Notes: generated by a model not told the origin, from the letters alone. Shown: positions 25,980-34,275, numbered from the stretch's first letter. The stretch: DNA of 59,078 nucleotides from a bacterium 1XD21-70 (GCA_003669055.1 RAYB01000033.1:1-59078); one strand, 5' to 3'. Numbers and translations are program-made.

Positions 25980-27201
25980 GAAAATTATCGCACACAACAT
26001 TGGCGCAGAGTCGGTAAAGCCGGGGGAGATTGTGACGGTGGATGTGGACCGGGTGATGCTAGATGACATCATGATGCCGTTTATTGTTGACAAATTCCAG
26101 GAGATGGGGTTTGACCGGGTGTGGGATCCGGATAAGGTGGTGCTGGTCTACGACCATTTAGTTCCGGCCAGCCAGCAGGACGACACCCGCCATTACCGGG
26201 TGGGGGATGCATTTGCGGCGAAGCACGGCCTCAAGAATGTGCACCGCAGCGACGGCATTTGCCATCAGCTGATGATGGAGGCAGGGTATGTAAAGCCGGG
26301 TGACGTGGTGTTCGGCACGGACAGCCATACCACGACCTACGGGTGCGTGGGCGCTTTCTCTACCGGGATCGGCTATACGGAGATGGCTGCGATCTTAGGG
26401 ACGGGGCAGCTGTGGATGAAGGTACCGGAGACGATCCGTGTGGTGATTGACGGGAAGCTGCCGGACGGCGTGATGTCCAAGGACATTATCCTGCGTATCA
26501 TCGGCGATTTGGGGGCGGACGGCGCTACGTACCGGGCGCTGGAATTTACCGGCCGGACAGTGGAGGATATGAGCGTATCCAGCCGGATGGCGATGGCAAA
26601 CATGGCCATTGAGGCAGGGGCGAAATGTGCTGCCTTTACGCCGGACGGGAAGACGGCACAGTATTGCGGGATTTCGCTTAATGAGTTCCAGCAGGGGCTG
26701 AGGGGGGATCCGGATGCAACATATTTAAAGACCGTTGTTTACCGCGCAGAAGATTTCCGGCCGGTGATGGCATGTCCGTCGCAGGTGGACAAAATCCGCA
26801 ATGTCAGTGAACTGGCGGGGATACCGGTTGACCAGGTGTTTATCGGCTCTTGTACCAACGGGAGGCTGGAAGATTTGCAGGCGGCGGCAGCGGTCCTGAA
26901 AGGGAAGAGAGTGGCTCCTTTCGTGAAGCTGATCGTGACACCGGCCAGCCGAAAGGTCTATGAGGAGGCCTTGGAGTGCGGGGTTTTGCAGATCCTGGCG
27001 GAGGCGGGGGCGATCATCACCCACCCCGGCTGCGGCTTGTGCTGCGGCCGCACCGGGGGGATCCTCTGTGACGGGGAACGGGTGGTGGCGACCAACAACC
27101 GCAACTTTTTAGGCAGGATGGGTACGTCTAAGGTAGAGATTTATTTGGCATCCCCGGTGACGGCTGCGGCGTGCGCGGCTGCGGGGAAGATTACGTTTTA
27201 A
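25960..27201 (+). CDS. leuC: Isopropylmalate dehydratase-type large subunit, copy 2
   Basis: The 413-residue protein shows the aconitase-family elements: YDHLVPASQQDD, FGTDSHTTTYGCVGAFSTGIG, GSCTNGRLEDLQ (canonical form) and the cluster cysteines in GCGLCCGRTGG. The start at 25960 follows AAAGGGGGCAGGCAG; an in-frame ATG at 25939 lies inside the previous gene and has no site. Together with copy 2 of the small subunit it forms a second complete enzyme in the same operon. It is the better fit to ordinary leucine synthesis because its first cluster motif is canonical, but this is inference. Confidence 0.9.
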   Translation: MGQTVVEKIIAHNIGAESVKPGEIVTVDVDRVMLDDIMMPFIVDKFQEMGFDRVWDPDKVVLVYDHLVPASQQDDTRHYRVGDAFAAKHGLKNVHRSDGICHQLMMEAGYVKPGDVVFGTDSHTTTYGCVGAFSTGIGYTEMAAILGTGQLWMKVPETIRVVIDGKLPDGVMSKDIILRIIGDLGADGATYRALEFTGRTVEDMSVSSRMAMANMAIEAGAKCAAFTPDGKTAQYCGISLNEFQQGLRGDPDATYLKTVVYRAEDFRPVMACPSQVDKIRNVSELAGIPVDQVFIGSCTNGRLEDLQAAAAVLKGKRVAPFVKLIVTPASRKVYEEALECGVLQILAEAGAIITHPGCGLCCGRTGGILCDGERVVATNNRNFLGRMGTSKVEIYLASPVTAAACAAAGKITF

Positions 27202-27209
27202 TATGGGAG

Positions 27210-27803
27210 TCACCTGATTATTTCTAACATAGCAGCAATGTCCTCGGTTGCCATTGCTGCTTTTGATTTTTCGATTAAAATGTTTTTCCCTGTCATGATG
27301 TATGACGGCATTATCCGGATCCCCTTATAATAGATTTCACTATTCCGCAATTTATAGGTGGAAACGGCCGGGATGGCATTTTTCTTTGCTGATTTTTTCG
27401 TAATCATGTTAAAGGCTTTTTTGGCAACATCACCCATAAGCATAATAACTTTTATGTTGGGGAATAAAGAAATTTCTGCTTCTAAATAAGGCAAACTGTT
27501 TTCTATGCTGCTTTTATCAACGGCATATTCTGTCTTTGGGGTTTTTACGGCATTTGTGATATAGATCCCCTTTTGTAATATGTCTTGTATGGAAGTAACC
27601 TCTGCACCTGCCCCCTGCAGAAGAGGGATCGTTGTTTTGAGGTAATCAGCATCGGGGATTCCATAAAAATCCTGTAAGGGGTCAGAAGGGACAACTTCGT
27701 TTATCATGATTGCCTTAATCGTAAGCGGGTCAATCTCAATGTTGTTGAGATAGATGCCGTTTGCCGTGCCTGCTTTTACTTCAAGTTCCTTTTTCACATT
27801 CAT
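27210..27803 (-). CDS. Uracil-DNA glycosylase superfamily protein
   Basis: The 197-residue protein is read as a member of the uracil-DNA glycosylase fold. Motif-like segments are KAIMINEVVPSD, ITNAVKTPKTEY and VIMLMGDVAKKAF; the last resembles the strand and helix that follow the active site in family 4 and 5 enzymes. The usual GEAPG motif is replaced by NEVVPS, so the substrate may differ. The gene is distinctly less GC-rich than its neighbours, which suggests acquisition from elsewhere. It points toward the end of the dehydratase operon, eight bases away. The start follows AGGAGAATGAAGAT. Confidence 0.6.
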   Translation of the reverse strand: MNVKKELEVKAGTANGIYLNNIEIDPLTIKAIMINEVVPSDPLQDFYGIPDADYLKTTIPLLQGAGAEVTSIQDILQKGIYITNAVKTPKTEYAVDKSSIENSLPYLEAEISLFPNIKVIMLMGDVAKKAFNMITKKSAKKNAIPAVSTYKLRNSEIYYKGIRIMPSYIMTGKNILIEKSKAAMATEDIAAMLEIIR

Positions 27804-28172
27804 ATCTTCATTCTCCTAGTATAATGATGGTTTCTTGTGGCTTCCTGTTTTGTTTTCATTGCCCGGCGAATAAAATTATTTCCATAGCTTGATTATAATA
27901 TAATAACCATGACAACGTCGTGTCAAGGTTTTGCTGTATGCCCTATTTTAGTTATCAAAATTTGTCTTTTCTTTTCTGCCTTGTGGAAAACAGAGAAGGA
28001 AATGGCGTATTTTGGCGAAAATTGAAATTTAACTGTAATAATTTTGTAATATAATATGGACTAAATGCATATAAAATAGCGATTTCAAGCAAGAGTTATA
28101 GAGCAAAATAGATAATATTTTTAAAAATCAGAAAAAATAGGATTAAAATATGACAAAAATATTAAGCAGCTA
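27804..28172. other. AT-rich intergenic region
   Basis: This stretch is AT-rich, in contrast to the flanking genes, and holds no open reading frame with a ribosome binding site. The promoter of the following gene is at its right end. I see no recognised RNA motif. Confidence 0.5.
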
Positions 28173-28202
28173 TTGACTTTGTATTATATTCCCCACTATA
28201 AT
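28173..28202 (+). promoter_or_regulatory. Promoter of the SleB/CwlJ-type gene
   Basis: TTGACT (28173-28178) and a perfect TATAAT (28197-28202) are 18 bases apart. The leader would be about 100 bases. Confidence 0.7.
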
Positions 28203-28311
28203 ATCTGACAAAGCAAAAAAATACGTTATTTTTGGAAACAGTCCCCATTTTCGGCTTGTTTTTCGGTTGATTTTGGGAATCGATTATTTGGATAGAAAGG
28301 GGCGTGTCGGT

Positions 28312-29193
28312 TTGGGAAGGATAGCGGGGATTTTAAAGGGTATTTGCCGGTATTTGGTTGCTGCGGCTGTGGGGGTGGCTTTGTCGGCAGCGGTAGCAGC
28401 TGTGACAGCACAGCTGGGGAAAGACGGCAGTGCGGTGATGGCTGCCTATGCAGAGGCTGCTCCGCCGGCCGCTAAGGAGAAAGCCTTAAGAAAAACAGGG
28501 TCAGAGAGGGAGGGGGCAGGGAAAAAGGAGGCAGGAAGAGAAGAAGCCGGGGAAGGGACGGCAGGGGGCTGGAAAGAAGGACGGATGCTGGCAGGGGAAG
28601 CTTTGGCAGAGGACGTCTTGGCTTTGCGCCAGGCACGTAAGCAGCGGCAGGAAGGCATAGCACAGACGAAGGAAGCCAGGCAGGAGGCAGAGAAGGGGCA
28701 GGCAGCAGAAAAGGGGCAGGAGGCAGGAAAAGGGCAGGAGGCAGAAGCAAGCCGGGGCGCAGAAGACGGGCAGCAGGCGGCAGCAGGGGGGGAGGCCAGG
28801 CAGGCGGCTTCCGTGATCCGTTATTCACAGGGGGATTATGAGGTTTTAAAGAGGATCGTGGAGGCAGAGGCAGGCATTTGTGATACCAAGGGGAGGATCT
28901 TGGTGGCCAATGTGGTGATCAACCGGGTGAGGGACAGCGGCTTCCCGGACACCATCACCGGGGTGGTATACCAGAAATCACAGTTTTCCCCGGTATCCGA
29001 CGGATCCCTGGAGTCGTGTACCGTGACTCCGGAGACGGTGGAGGCGGTAGACCGTGCCTTAGCAGGGGAAGATTATTCCCAGGGAGCCTTGTATTTTATG
29101 AACCGCAGGCAGTCGAAGTCCGGCAATGTCAGCTGGTTTGACAAGAGCCTTACGTACCTGTTCCAGCACGACCGGCATGAATTTTTTAAGTGA
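28312..29193 (+). CDS. Cell wall hydrolase, SleB/CwlJ family
   Basis: The protein has an N-terminal membrane or signal segment (LVAAAVGVALSAAVAAVTA). A long low-complexity Ala/Glu/Gln/Gly/Lys region (about 50-165) with repeated EKGQ and GQEA units follows, then a C-terminal hydrolase domain (about 178-293). The domain holds RIVEAEAGICDTKGRILVANVVINRV, broken here only for description, and SQFSPV and ALYFMN. SleB/CwlJ enzymes are lytic transglycosylase-like and open cortex peptidoglycan during germination; related ones act in vegetative cells. The start is uncertain: TTG at 28312 follows AAAGGGGCG, while a TTG at 28267 would add 15 residues. No germination partner gene is near. Confidence 0.85.
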   Translation: MGRIAGILKGICRYLVAAAVGVALSAAVAAVTAQLGKDGSAVMAAYAEAAPPAAKEKALRKTGSEREGAGKKEAGREEAGEGTAGGWKEGRMLAGEALAEDVLALRQARKQRQEGIAQTKEARQEAEKGQAAEKGQEAGKGQEAEASRGAEDGQQAAAGGEARQAASVIRYSQGDYEVLKRIVEAEAGICDTKGRILVANVVINRVRDSGFPDTITGVVYQKSQFSPVSDGSLESCTVTPETVEAVDRALAGEDYSQGALYFMNRRQSKSGNVSWFDKSLTYLFQHDRHEFFK

Positions 29194-29213
29194 TGAAAAA
29201 TTTGTAAAATTCC

Positions 29214-29243
29214 TTGACAGAGCAACAGGCTATGTTGTATAAT
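29214..29243 (+). promoter_or_regulatory. Consensus promoter of the tRNA cluster
   Basis: A perfect -35 TTGACA (29214-29219) and a perfect -10 TATAAT (29238-29243) are 18 bases apart and end 21 bases before tRNA-Asn. Confidence 0.85.
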
Positions 29244-29264
29244 ACCATCGTTGCTTGTCAACAT

Positions 29265-29337
29265 TCCTCGATAGCTCAGTCGGTAGAGCACGCGGCTGTT
29301 AACCGCGCTGTCGTAGGTTCAAGTCCTACTCGGGGAG
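29265..29337 (+). tRNA. tRNA-Asn (GTT)
   Basis: A 73-base cloverleaf with acceptor TCCTCGA/TCGGGGA and discriminator G. The anticodon loop CTGTTAA gives anticodon GTT. First of five tRNA genes. Confidence 0.93.
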
Positions 29338-29362
29338 TTGGTCCATGGTGACCGGCAGTCAT

Positions 29363-29434
29363 GGCCCCATGGTCAAGCGGTTAAGACATCGCCCTTTCAC
29401 GGCGGTAACACGAGTTCGAATCTCGTTGGGGTCA
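29363..29434 (+). tRNA. tRNA-Glu (TTC)
   Basis: A 72-base cloverleaf with acceptor GGCCCCA/TGGGGTC and discriminator A. The anticodon loop CTTTCAC gives anticodon TTC. Confidence 0.93.
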
Positions 29435-29450
29435 TTTGCAACAAAGTTTC

Positions 29451-29524
29451 GGACCTTTAGCTCAGTTGGTTAGAGCAACCGGCTCATAACCGGTCGGTCC
29501 TGGGTTCGAGTCCCCGAAGGTCCA
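29451..29524 (+). tRNA. tRNA with anticodon CAT (Met, or Ile2 after lysidine modification)
   Basis: A 74-base cloverleaf with acceptor GGACCTT/AAGGTCC and discriminator A; anticodon loop CTCATAA. The start GGACCTTTAGCTCAGTTGG matches Bacillus tRNA-Ile (CAU) better than elongator Met as I recall it. If so, TilS would convert the C of the anticodon to lysidine. It is not the initiator type. Confidence 0.9.
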
Positions 29525-29559
29525 TTTGTCGTTGTTACCAATTGCATAGTTGAAGATCT

Positions 29560-29633
29560 GGCCCGGTGGCTCAGCTGGTTAGAGCGCCGCCCTGTCACGG
29601 CGGAGGTCGTGGGTTCGAATCCCATCCGGGTCG
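29560..29633 (+). tRNA. tRNA-Asp (GTC)
   Basis: A 74-base cloverleaf with acceptor GGCCCGG/CCGGGTC and discriminator G. The anticodon loop CTGTCAC gives anticodon GTC. Confidence 0.93.
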
Positions 29634-29642
29634 CTATCTGGC

Positions 29643-29668
29643 AAAACGCGTCAAAGGCGCGTTTTGTT
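29643..29668 (+). terminator. Hairpin between tRNA-Asp and tRNA-Leu
   Basis: AAAACGCG pairs with CGCGTTTT. The U run is only the four bases of the stem end, so it may be a weak terminator or a processing structure. Confidence 0.55.
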
Positions 29669-29695
29669 GGGTGTACAAGCTGTTGGTAAGAATGT

Positions 29696-29779
29696 GCGGG
29701 TATGGTGGAATAGGCAGACACAAGAGACTTAAAATCTCTCGGGAGCAATCCCGTGCCGGTTCAAGTCCGGCTACCCGCA
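29696..29779 (+). tRNA. tRNA-Leu (TAA)
   Basis: An 84-base class II cloverleaf with acceptor GCGGGTA/TACCCGC and discriminator A. The anticodon loop CTTAAAA gives anticodon TAA, and a long variable arm follows. Confidence 0.93.
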
Positions 29780-29820
29780 TTGGGCAGTTTTAATTGAGCA
29801 TATGGTTTTGTGCCGAAGGG

Positions 29821-29853
29821 GGCGGTAGTATCGAAGGGATACTGCCGTTTTTG
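29821..29853 (+). terminator. Terminator of the tRNA cluster
   Basis: GGCGGTAGTATC pairs with GGATACTGCCG (with a G-U option) and is followed by TTTTTGT. Confidence 0.8.
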
Positions 29854-29998
29854 TATATACGCGATATTGTAAGCGCTTTCCAAGCCTTCCGCGGACAGAG
29901 GGAGGCGGTTTTGATTCTGCTGTTAGGGTATATATGTCCCCCGGATGGTTATAATCCAAGGGAAAAGAGCAGAAAGCGATAGAAGGAGGGCAGAAGGG

Positions 29999-30229
29999 AT
30001 GAGCCGGTTTCGTGTGAGGTTTGAGAACCCGGGGGAGGTGGCAGACTTTGTTACCCGGGTGGAACGTTACCCGTATGCGATGGATTTGAGCAGGGGCAGC
30101 GTGGTGGTGGATGCCAAGTCGCTGTTAGGGGTCATGGTATTGGGGTTCGGGCAGGTGATGGACTTAAGCATCTATGCAGATGACTGCAGCCAGCTTCGCC
30201 AGGATATCAGGAAGTACATTGCAGCGTAA
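29999..30229 (+). CDS. HPr-like protein lacking the phosphorylatable histidine
   Basis: The 76-residue protein is as short as HPr and keeps its second motif: KSLLGVMVLG (residues 40-49), where Ser41 corresponds to regulatory Ser46. The N-terminal motif GxHARPA is absent; ENPGEVADFV stands there, and the whole protein contains no histidine. It therefore cannot accept phosphate from enzyme I at the usual site. It might still be phosphorylated at the serine and act as a regulator, like Crh, which has Gln in place of His15. The start at 29999 follows AAGGAGGG. A terminator follows directly. Confidence 0.8.
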   Translation: MSRFRVRFENPGEVADFVTRVERYPYAMDLSRGSVVVDAKSLLGVMVLGFGQVMDLSIYADDCSQLRQDIRKYIAA

Positions 30230-30254
30230 AAGGCTCCTAAAAGAGCCTTTTTTG
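30227..30254 (+). terminator. Terminator after the HPr-like gene
   Basis: AAAAGGCTC and GAGCCTTTTTT form a hairpin with a short loop and a U run. It overlaps the stop codon region. Confidence 0.9.
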
Positions 30255-30371
30255 TTCCTGGGGCCTTGGCAGGAAAAGGTTATTTGGAGGCATTGCCTTA
30301 GCAGGCGGCTTTGGTATTGAGGGGAAACGGATAACAGCAGAGAAAACACCAGAAGGAAGAGGGAGGATACC

Positions 30372-31676
30372 ATGTATAAAATTGTTTCCAGGTTGCTGAT
30401 TTACGGCGATATGCCGAAGGATACGATCCTGATGGAACTGGCAGATATTGTCCGGCGGATGGATGACGGGAGCCAGGGGAAGGAGGAGTTGCTGACGCGG
30501 GTGCTGACCCAAATCAAGCACCTTTTGCAGGTGGCGACAGATTATGGCTTTGACAAAAACCTGTGGCATAATTACCTGACCTTTTTGCTGATTACCAGCG
30601 AAAACCCGTTCAGCATCACCTGTGAGAAGGTGGGCGCCAATGAGGGCAGCGTGAATTACTTTGCCAAAAGTGATTTTAAAGCGTTTAAGGAATTATTTGA
30701 CTACGATTTCGGCAGGCTGGAGGAGTTCTTGGGAGTGGACTGCTTTAGCCGGATTTCGGATTACCGGGCGATCGGCAAGAAGGAACTGATGTATAATAAG
30801 AATGTCAGCGAGAAGGTGCAGGCGCTTAGCCTCCGCCTGGAAGACGCCAGGGATGAGGAAGAGTTTTTTGGCTGCGTGACAGGATTTTACAAGGATTACG
30901 GGGTGGGGATGTTTGGCCTCAATAAAGCATTCCGCATCTCTTCCGGCGCTGCAAACGAGGTGGTGTTCCACGCGATTAACAATATGGACGCGGTAATGTT
31001 AGACGACTTGGTAGGCTATGAAATCCAGAAGAAAAAACTGACTGACAATACGGAAGCCTTTGTGCAGGGGAAAAAAGCGAATAATGTGCTGCTGTTCGGG
31101 GACAGCGGGACAGGGAAGTCAACCAGCATCAAGGCGATTGTCAATGCCTTTTACCCGCAGGGGCTGCGGATGATCGAGATCTATAAGCACCAGTTCAAGG
31201 ATCTGTCCGCAGTGATTGCCCGGATCAAAAACCGCAACTACAAGTTCATCATTTATATGGATGACCTTTCTTTTGAGGAATTTGAGGTAGAGTACAAATT
31301 TTTGAAGGCGGTGATTGAAGGCGGCGTGGAGACCAGGCCGGACAATATCCTGATCTATGCGACATCGAACCGCCGCCACCTGATCAAAGAAAACTGGAGC
31401 GACCGGGATGATATGGAACATGGCAATGGGATGCACCGCTCGGATACGATGGAAGAGAAGCTGTCCTTAGTGAACCGCTTCGGGGTGACGATCTGTTATT
31501 CCAAGCCTTCGCCGAAGGAATATTTCCATATTGTGACGGAATTGGCCAGGAAGGCGGGGATCACGATGGAGGAAAAGGAACTGTGTGCAGAGGCCAATAA
31601 GTGGGAACTGAGCCATGGGGGGATCTCCGGGCGGACGGCACAGCAGTTTATCAATTACCTGCTGGGGCAGATGTAG
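30372..31676 (+). CDS. DUF815-family AAA ATPase
   Basis: The 434-residue protein has an N-terminal helical domain (about 1-200) and a C-terminal AAA ATPase domain. Walker A is FGDSGTGKST (about 239-248), Walker B is FIIYMDDLSFE, and IYATSNRRHL is the sensor 1 region. This is the DUF815 family, whose members are predicted to bind ATP; the physiological role is unknown. The start follows AGGAGGATACC. It stands alone between terminators. Confidence 0.88.
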   Translation: MYKIVSRLLIYGDMPKDTILMELADIVRRMDDGSQGKEELLTRVLTQIKHLLQVATDYGFDKNLWHNYLTFLLITSENPFSITCEKVGANEGSVNYFAKSDFKAFKELFDYDFGRLEEFLGVDCFSRISDYRAIGKKELMYNKNVSEKVQALSLRLEDARDEEEFFGCVTGFYKDYGVGMFGLNKAFRISSGAANEVVFHAINNMDAVMLDDLVGYEIQKKKLTDNTEAFVQGKKANNVLLFGDSGTGKSTSIKAIVNAFYPQGLRMIEIYKHQFKDLSAVIARIKNRNYKFIIYMDDLSFEEFEVEYKFLKAVIEGGVETRPDNILIYATSNRRHLIKENWSDRDDMEHGNGMHRSDTMEEKLSLVNRFGVTICYSKPSPKEYFHIVTELARKAGITMEEKELCAEANKWELSHGGISGRTAQQFINYLLGQM

Positions 31677-31708
31677 GGAAGGCAGCCCGGATGGGGCATC
31701 GGTGAACG

Positions 31709-31749
31709 AAAAAGGGAGCCTGCCGGCACACTAGCCGAACAGGGCTCCC
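31709..31749 (-). terminator. Terminator of the small exporter gene, built into its 3' end
   Basis: On the minus strand GGGAGCC and GGCTCCC pair and are followed by TTTTTCGTT. The stop codon (31731-31733) lies in the loop, so the last codons form one arm. Confidence 0.8.
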
Positions 31750-32240
31750 AGCAAGCCGTAGGATACGAGGGACATGATCACCGTGGCAATGACGATTCCC
31801 AGCAAGATGGCGGGGAAGGATTTGCGGATTTCCATGTGCAGCAGGGAGGCGACCAAGGAGCCGGTCCATGCCCCGGTGCCGGGGAGCGGGATGCCCACAA
31901 AAAGAACCAGCCCCCAGAAGCCGTAAGCCTCCACCTGCCCCTTATGTTTGTCTGCTTTTTCCCTTACCCAGAGGGCGATGCGGTCCAGGACCGGGATCTG
32001 CTCCATGATGTCAAGCACCTTTTCTATCAGCAGCAGGATAAAGGGGATCGGGAGCAGGTTGCCGGTGATACATAGAGGGATGGCCTTTAAAATCGGCACA
32101 TCCAGCAAGGCGGGGGAGGCGGCTAGGAGGCCTCCTCTCAGTTCCAGGATCGGGATCATGGAAATGATGAAAATGATGGCTTCTCCGGAAACCTTTCCGC
32201 CCAAAGCGTCGGCGAGCCATTGTACCAGGGAATCTGTCAT
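31731..32240 (-). CDS. Small multidrug export family membrane protein
   Basis: The 169-residue protein has about four membrane segments. It includes the family motif IPILELRGGLLAA (about 29-41) and FVGIPLPGTGAWTGSL (about 114-129). This is the pfam06695/COG2426 family, named for drug export in one report; the true substrate is generally unknown. The start follows GAGGACCCGCT. The 3' end doubles as part of the terminator. Confidence 0.85.
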   Translation of the reverse strand: MTDSLVQWLADALGGKVSGEAIIFIISMIPILELRGGLLAASPALLDVPILKAIPLCITGNLLPIPFILLLIEKVLDIMEQIPVLDRIALWVREKADKHKGQVEAYGFWGLVLFVGIPLPGTGAWTGSLVASLLHMEIRKSFPAILLGIVIATVIMSLVSYGLLGALFG

Positions 32241-32373
32241 AGCGGGTCCTCGATTCTTTTTTTATAGGGTATCCGGCGCTTTGCCGGGATAAATCTTTAC
32301 CATTATATGCGATATCGGAAAAAAATTCAATGGCTGAACTGTAATTTAAGAGGCAAAGGAGTTTGGAAATAAG

Positions 32374-34275
32374 ATGAAACGCTTGTGGAGGCTGCTGGGC
32401 TGCCTGGCATTGGCAGCCCTGGCGGTTAACGTGACGATAGAATTTGCCAGCCGCAAATCCCTGCCAGCCGTGGCAGGGTATCTGTTTGGGAGCCCGCTGG
32501 TGTTTTTAGTAAACACCTTGCTGGTGCTGGCTCCTTTTTTGCCGGTGTTTTTTGTGCGGCGCAAATTTTTTGCGGCGGCAGTGGCAGCGTTTTTATGGAT
32601 TGCGGCAGGGGTGGCCAACGGAGTGCTGCTGATGTTTCGGACTACGCCCTTTACGGCGACGGATTTTAGGCTGGTCAAATATGCGGCCTCGCTCCTGACG
32701 ACTTATCTGACCTGGCCCCAGATTTCCATTGGGGGAGCTGCTGCGGCAGCGGTGCTGGCTATCTGTGTGGCCGTGTGGAGGAAGGTACCGGCAGACCCGC
32801 AGCCGGTCAACCTGACCCAGTCGGCCTGTGTGGCGGCGGTAGGGATGGCGGTTATCTGGGGATCCTTGAACCTGGCAATGTTGAGCGGCCTGGTGGCGGT
32901 TCGTTTTGGCAATATCGGGCAGGCATACGAGGCATATGGGTTTCCGTACTGCTTTGCAAATTCGCTTTTTAATACCGGGATAGCCAGGCCGGACGAATAT
33001 AGCCGCGAGGTGGTGGCAGAGGTGGAGGCAGAGGCGCTGAAGCCGGAAAAGCTGTACTCCTTAGAGAGCAATAAGACGCCCAATGTCATTATGGTGCAGC
33101 TGGAGTCTTTTTTTGACCCGACACTCTGGCTGAAAAACCCGGTGGAGAAGGATCCGATCCCTTTTTTCCGTTACCTGGTGCGGGATTACCCTTCGGGCTA
33201 CCTGAACGTGCCCTCGGTGGGGGCGGGGACGGCTAACACGGAATTTGAGTGTATTACCGGCATGAACCTGGATTTTTTCGGGCCGGGGGAGTACCCCTAT
33301 AAGACGGTGCTGCAGAAGAGGGTATGCGAGAGCATGGCATATACCATGCGCGGCCTGGGTTACCGTGCCCATGCCATCCACAATAATGAGGCAACCTTTT
33401 ATGACCGGCATAAGGTGTTTGCCCAGCTGGGCTTTGAGACCTTTACCCCCATCGAATACATGTACCGGACCGAGAAAAACCCTACCGGCTGGTGCCGGGA
33501 TGAGGTGCTGGTGGATGAGGTTTTTAAGGCGCTGGACTCTTCGGTCGGCCAGGACTTCATCTATGCCATTTCCGTGCAGGGGCATGGAAAATACCCTTCC
33601 TTTGAGTATTATTGTGAACAGATCCGCGACATGGACCGGTTCGTGAAAAAGCTGGTATACCAGCTGGCCCGCCGCCGGGAGCCGACCGTGCTGGTGCTTT
33701 ACGGGGACCATCTGCCGGGGTTTGAGTGGAGCCAGGAGGAGATGGCGAACCGTTCGCTTTACCAGACCCAATATGTGGTCTGGAATAATATGGGCCTGCC
33801 GGATGTGAAGATTGACCTGGAGGCGTACCAGCTGACTGCCCATATCCTGAACCTCTTAAACATCCATGAAGGGACTATGCCGCGCTTCCACCAGCATTAT
33901 ATGAAGAAAAGCGTTATGGAGAAAGAAGAGTACTTAGAGGCCATGGAACTGCTGGAATATGATATCCTTTATGGAGGCCAGGAGGTCTATGGCGGGGAGT
34001 CCCCGTTCGAGGCGGCAAAGATGGAGATGGGGACCGTGCCGATCATCCAGAAGGAGTCGGCCTGCTATGCAGGGAGGATCGTCGTTTACGGTGAGAATTT
34101 TAACGAGTATTCGGTGGTCTGTGTGGACGGCAAGCCGGTGGAGACCGTGTTTGTCGGGCAGGACTGCCTGACAGGGGACGGGGGTACCTGGGAGGAAGGC
34201 AAGAAGATTACGGTCCAGCAGATCGGGCGGGACAAGGTGCCGCTGGGGACTGCGCGGCAGATGTTTGAGCCTTGA
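32374..34275 (+). CDS. LTA synthase-like phosphoglycerol transferase (sulfatase fold)
   Basis: The 633-residue protein has about five membrane segments (residues 1-190) and an extracellular sulfatase-type domain. Metal ligands and catalytic residues are visible: Glu in MVQLESFFDP, the nucleophile Thr in GAGTANTEFECITG, and Asp-His in LYGDHLPG. Enzymes of this class transfer glycerol phosphate from phosphatidylglycerol to lipoteichoic acid or other glycans at the outer membrane face. An extra C-terminal beta domain (about 545-633) follows the catalytic part. The start at 32374 has AAAGGAG about 15 bases upstream, farther than usual. The gene ends inside the promoter of the next one. Confidence 0.88.
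   Translation: MKRLWRLLGCLALAALAVNVTIEFASRKSLPAVAGYLFGSPLVFLVNTLLVLAPFLPVFFVRRKFFAAAVAAFLWIAAGVANGVLLMFRTTPFTATDFRLVKYAASLLTTYLTWPQISIGGAAAAAVLAICVAVWRKVPADPQPVNLTQSACVAAVGMAVIWGSLNLAMLSGLVAVRFGNIGQAYEAYGFPYCFANSLFNTGIARPDEYSREVVAEVEAEALKPEKLYSLESNKTPNVIMVQLESFFDPTLWLKNPVEKDPIPFFRYLVRDYPSGYLNVPSVGAGTANTEFECITGMNLDFFGPGEYPYKTVLQKRVCESMAYTMRGLGYRAHAIHNNEATFYDRHKVFAQLGFETFTPIEYMYRTEKNPTGWCRDEVLVDEVFKALDSSVGQDFIYAISVQGHGKYPSFEYYCEQIRDMDRFVKKLVYQLARRREPTVLVLYGDHLPGFEWSQEEMANRSLYQTQYVVWNNMGLPDVKIDLEAYQLTAHILNLLNIHEGTMPRFHQHYMKKSVMEKEEYLEAMELLEYDILYGGQEVYGGESPFEAAKMEMGTVPIIQKESACYAGRIVVYGENFNEYSVVCVDGKPVETVFVGQDCLTGDGGTWEEGKKITVQQIGRDKVPLGTARQMFEP

Noticed and set aside
28650-28810. CRISPR-like or tandem DNA repeat
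   Set aside because: The repeated GGGCAGGAGGCA-type units are in-frame codons for a low-complexity linker, with irregular spacing and no unique spacers.
29470-29793. ORFs of 75-92 codons on both strands in the tRNA cluster
   Set aside because: They translate tRNA genes; such peptides are a known annotation artefact.
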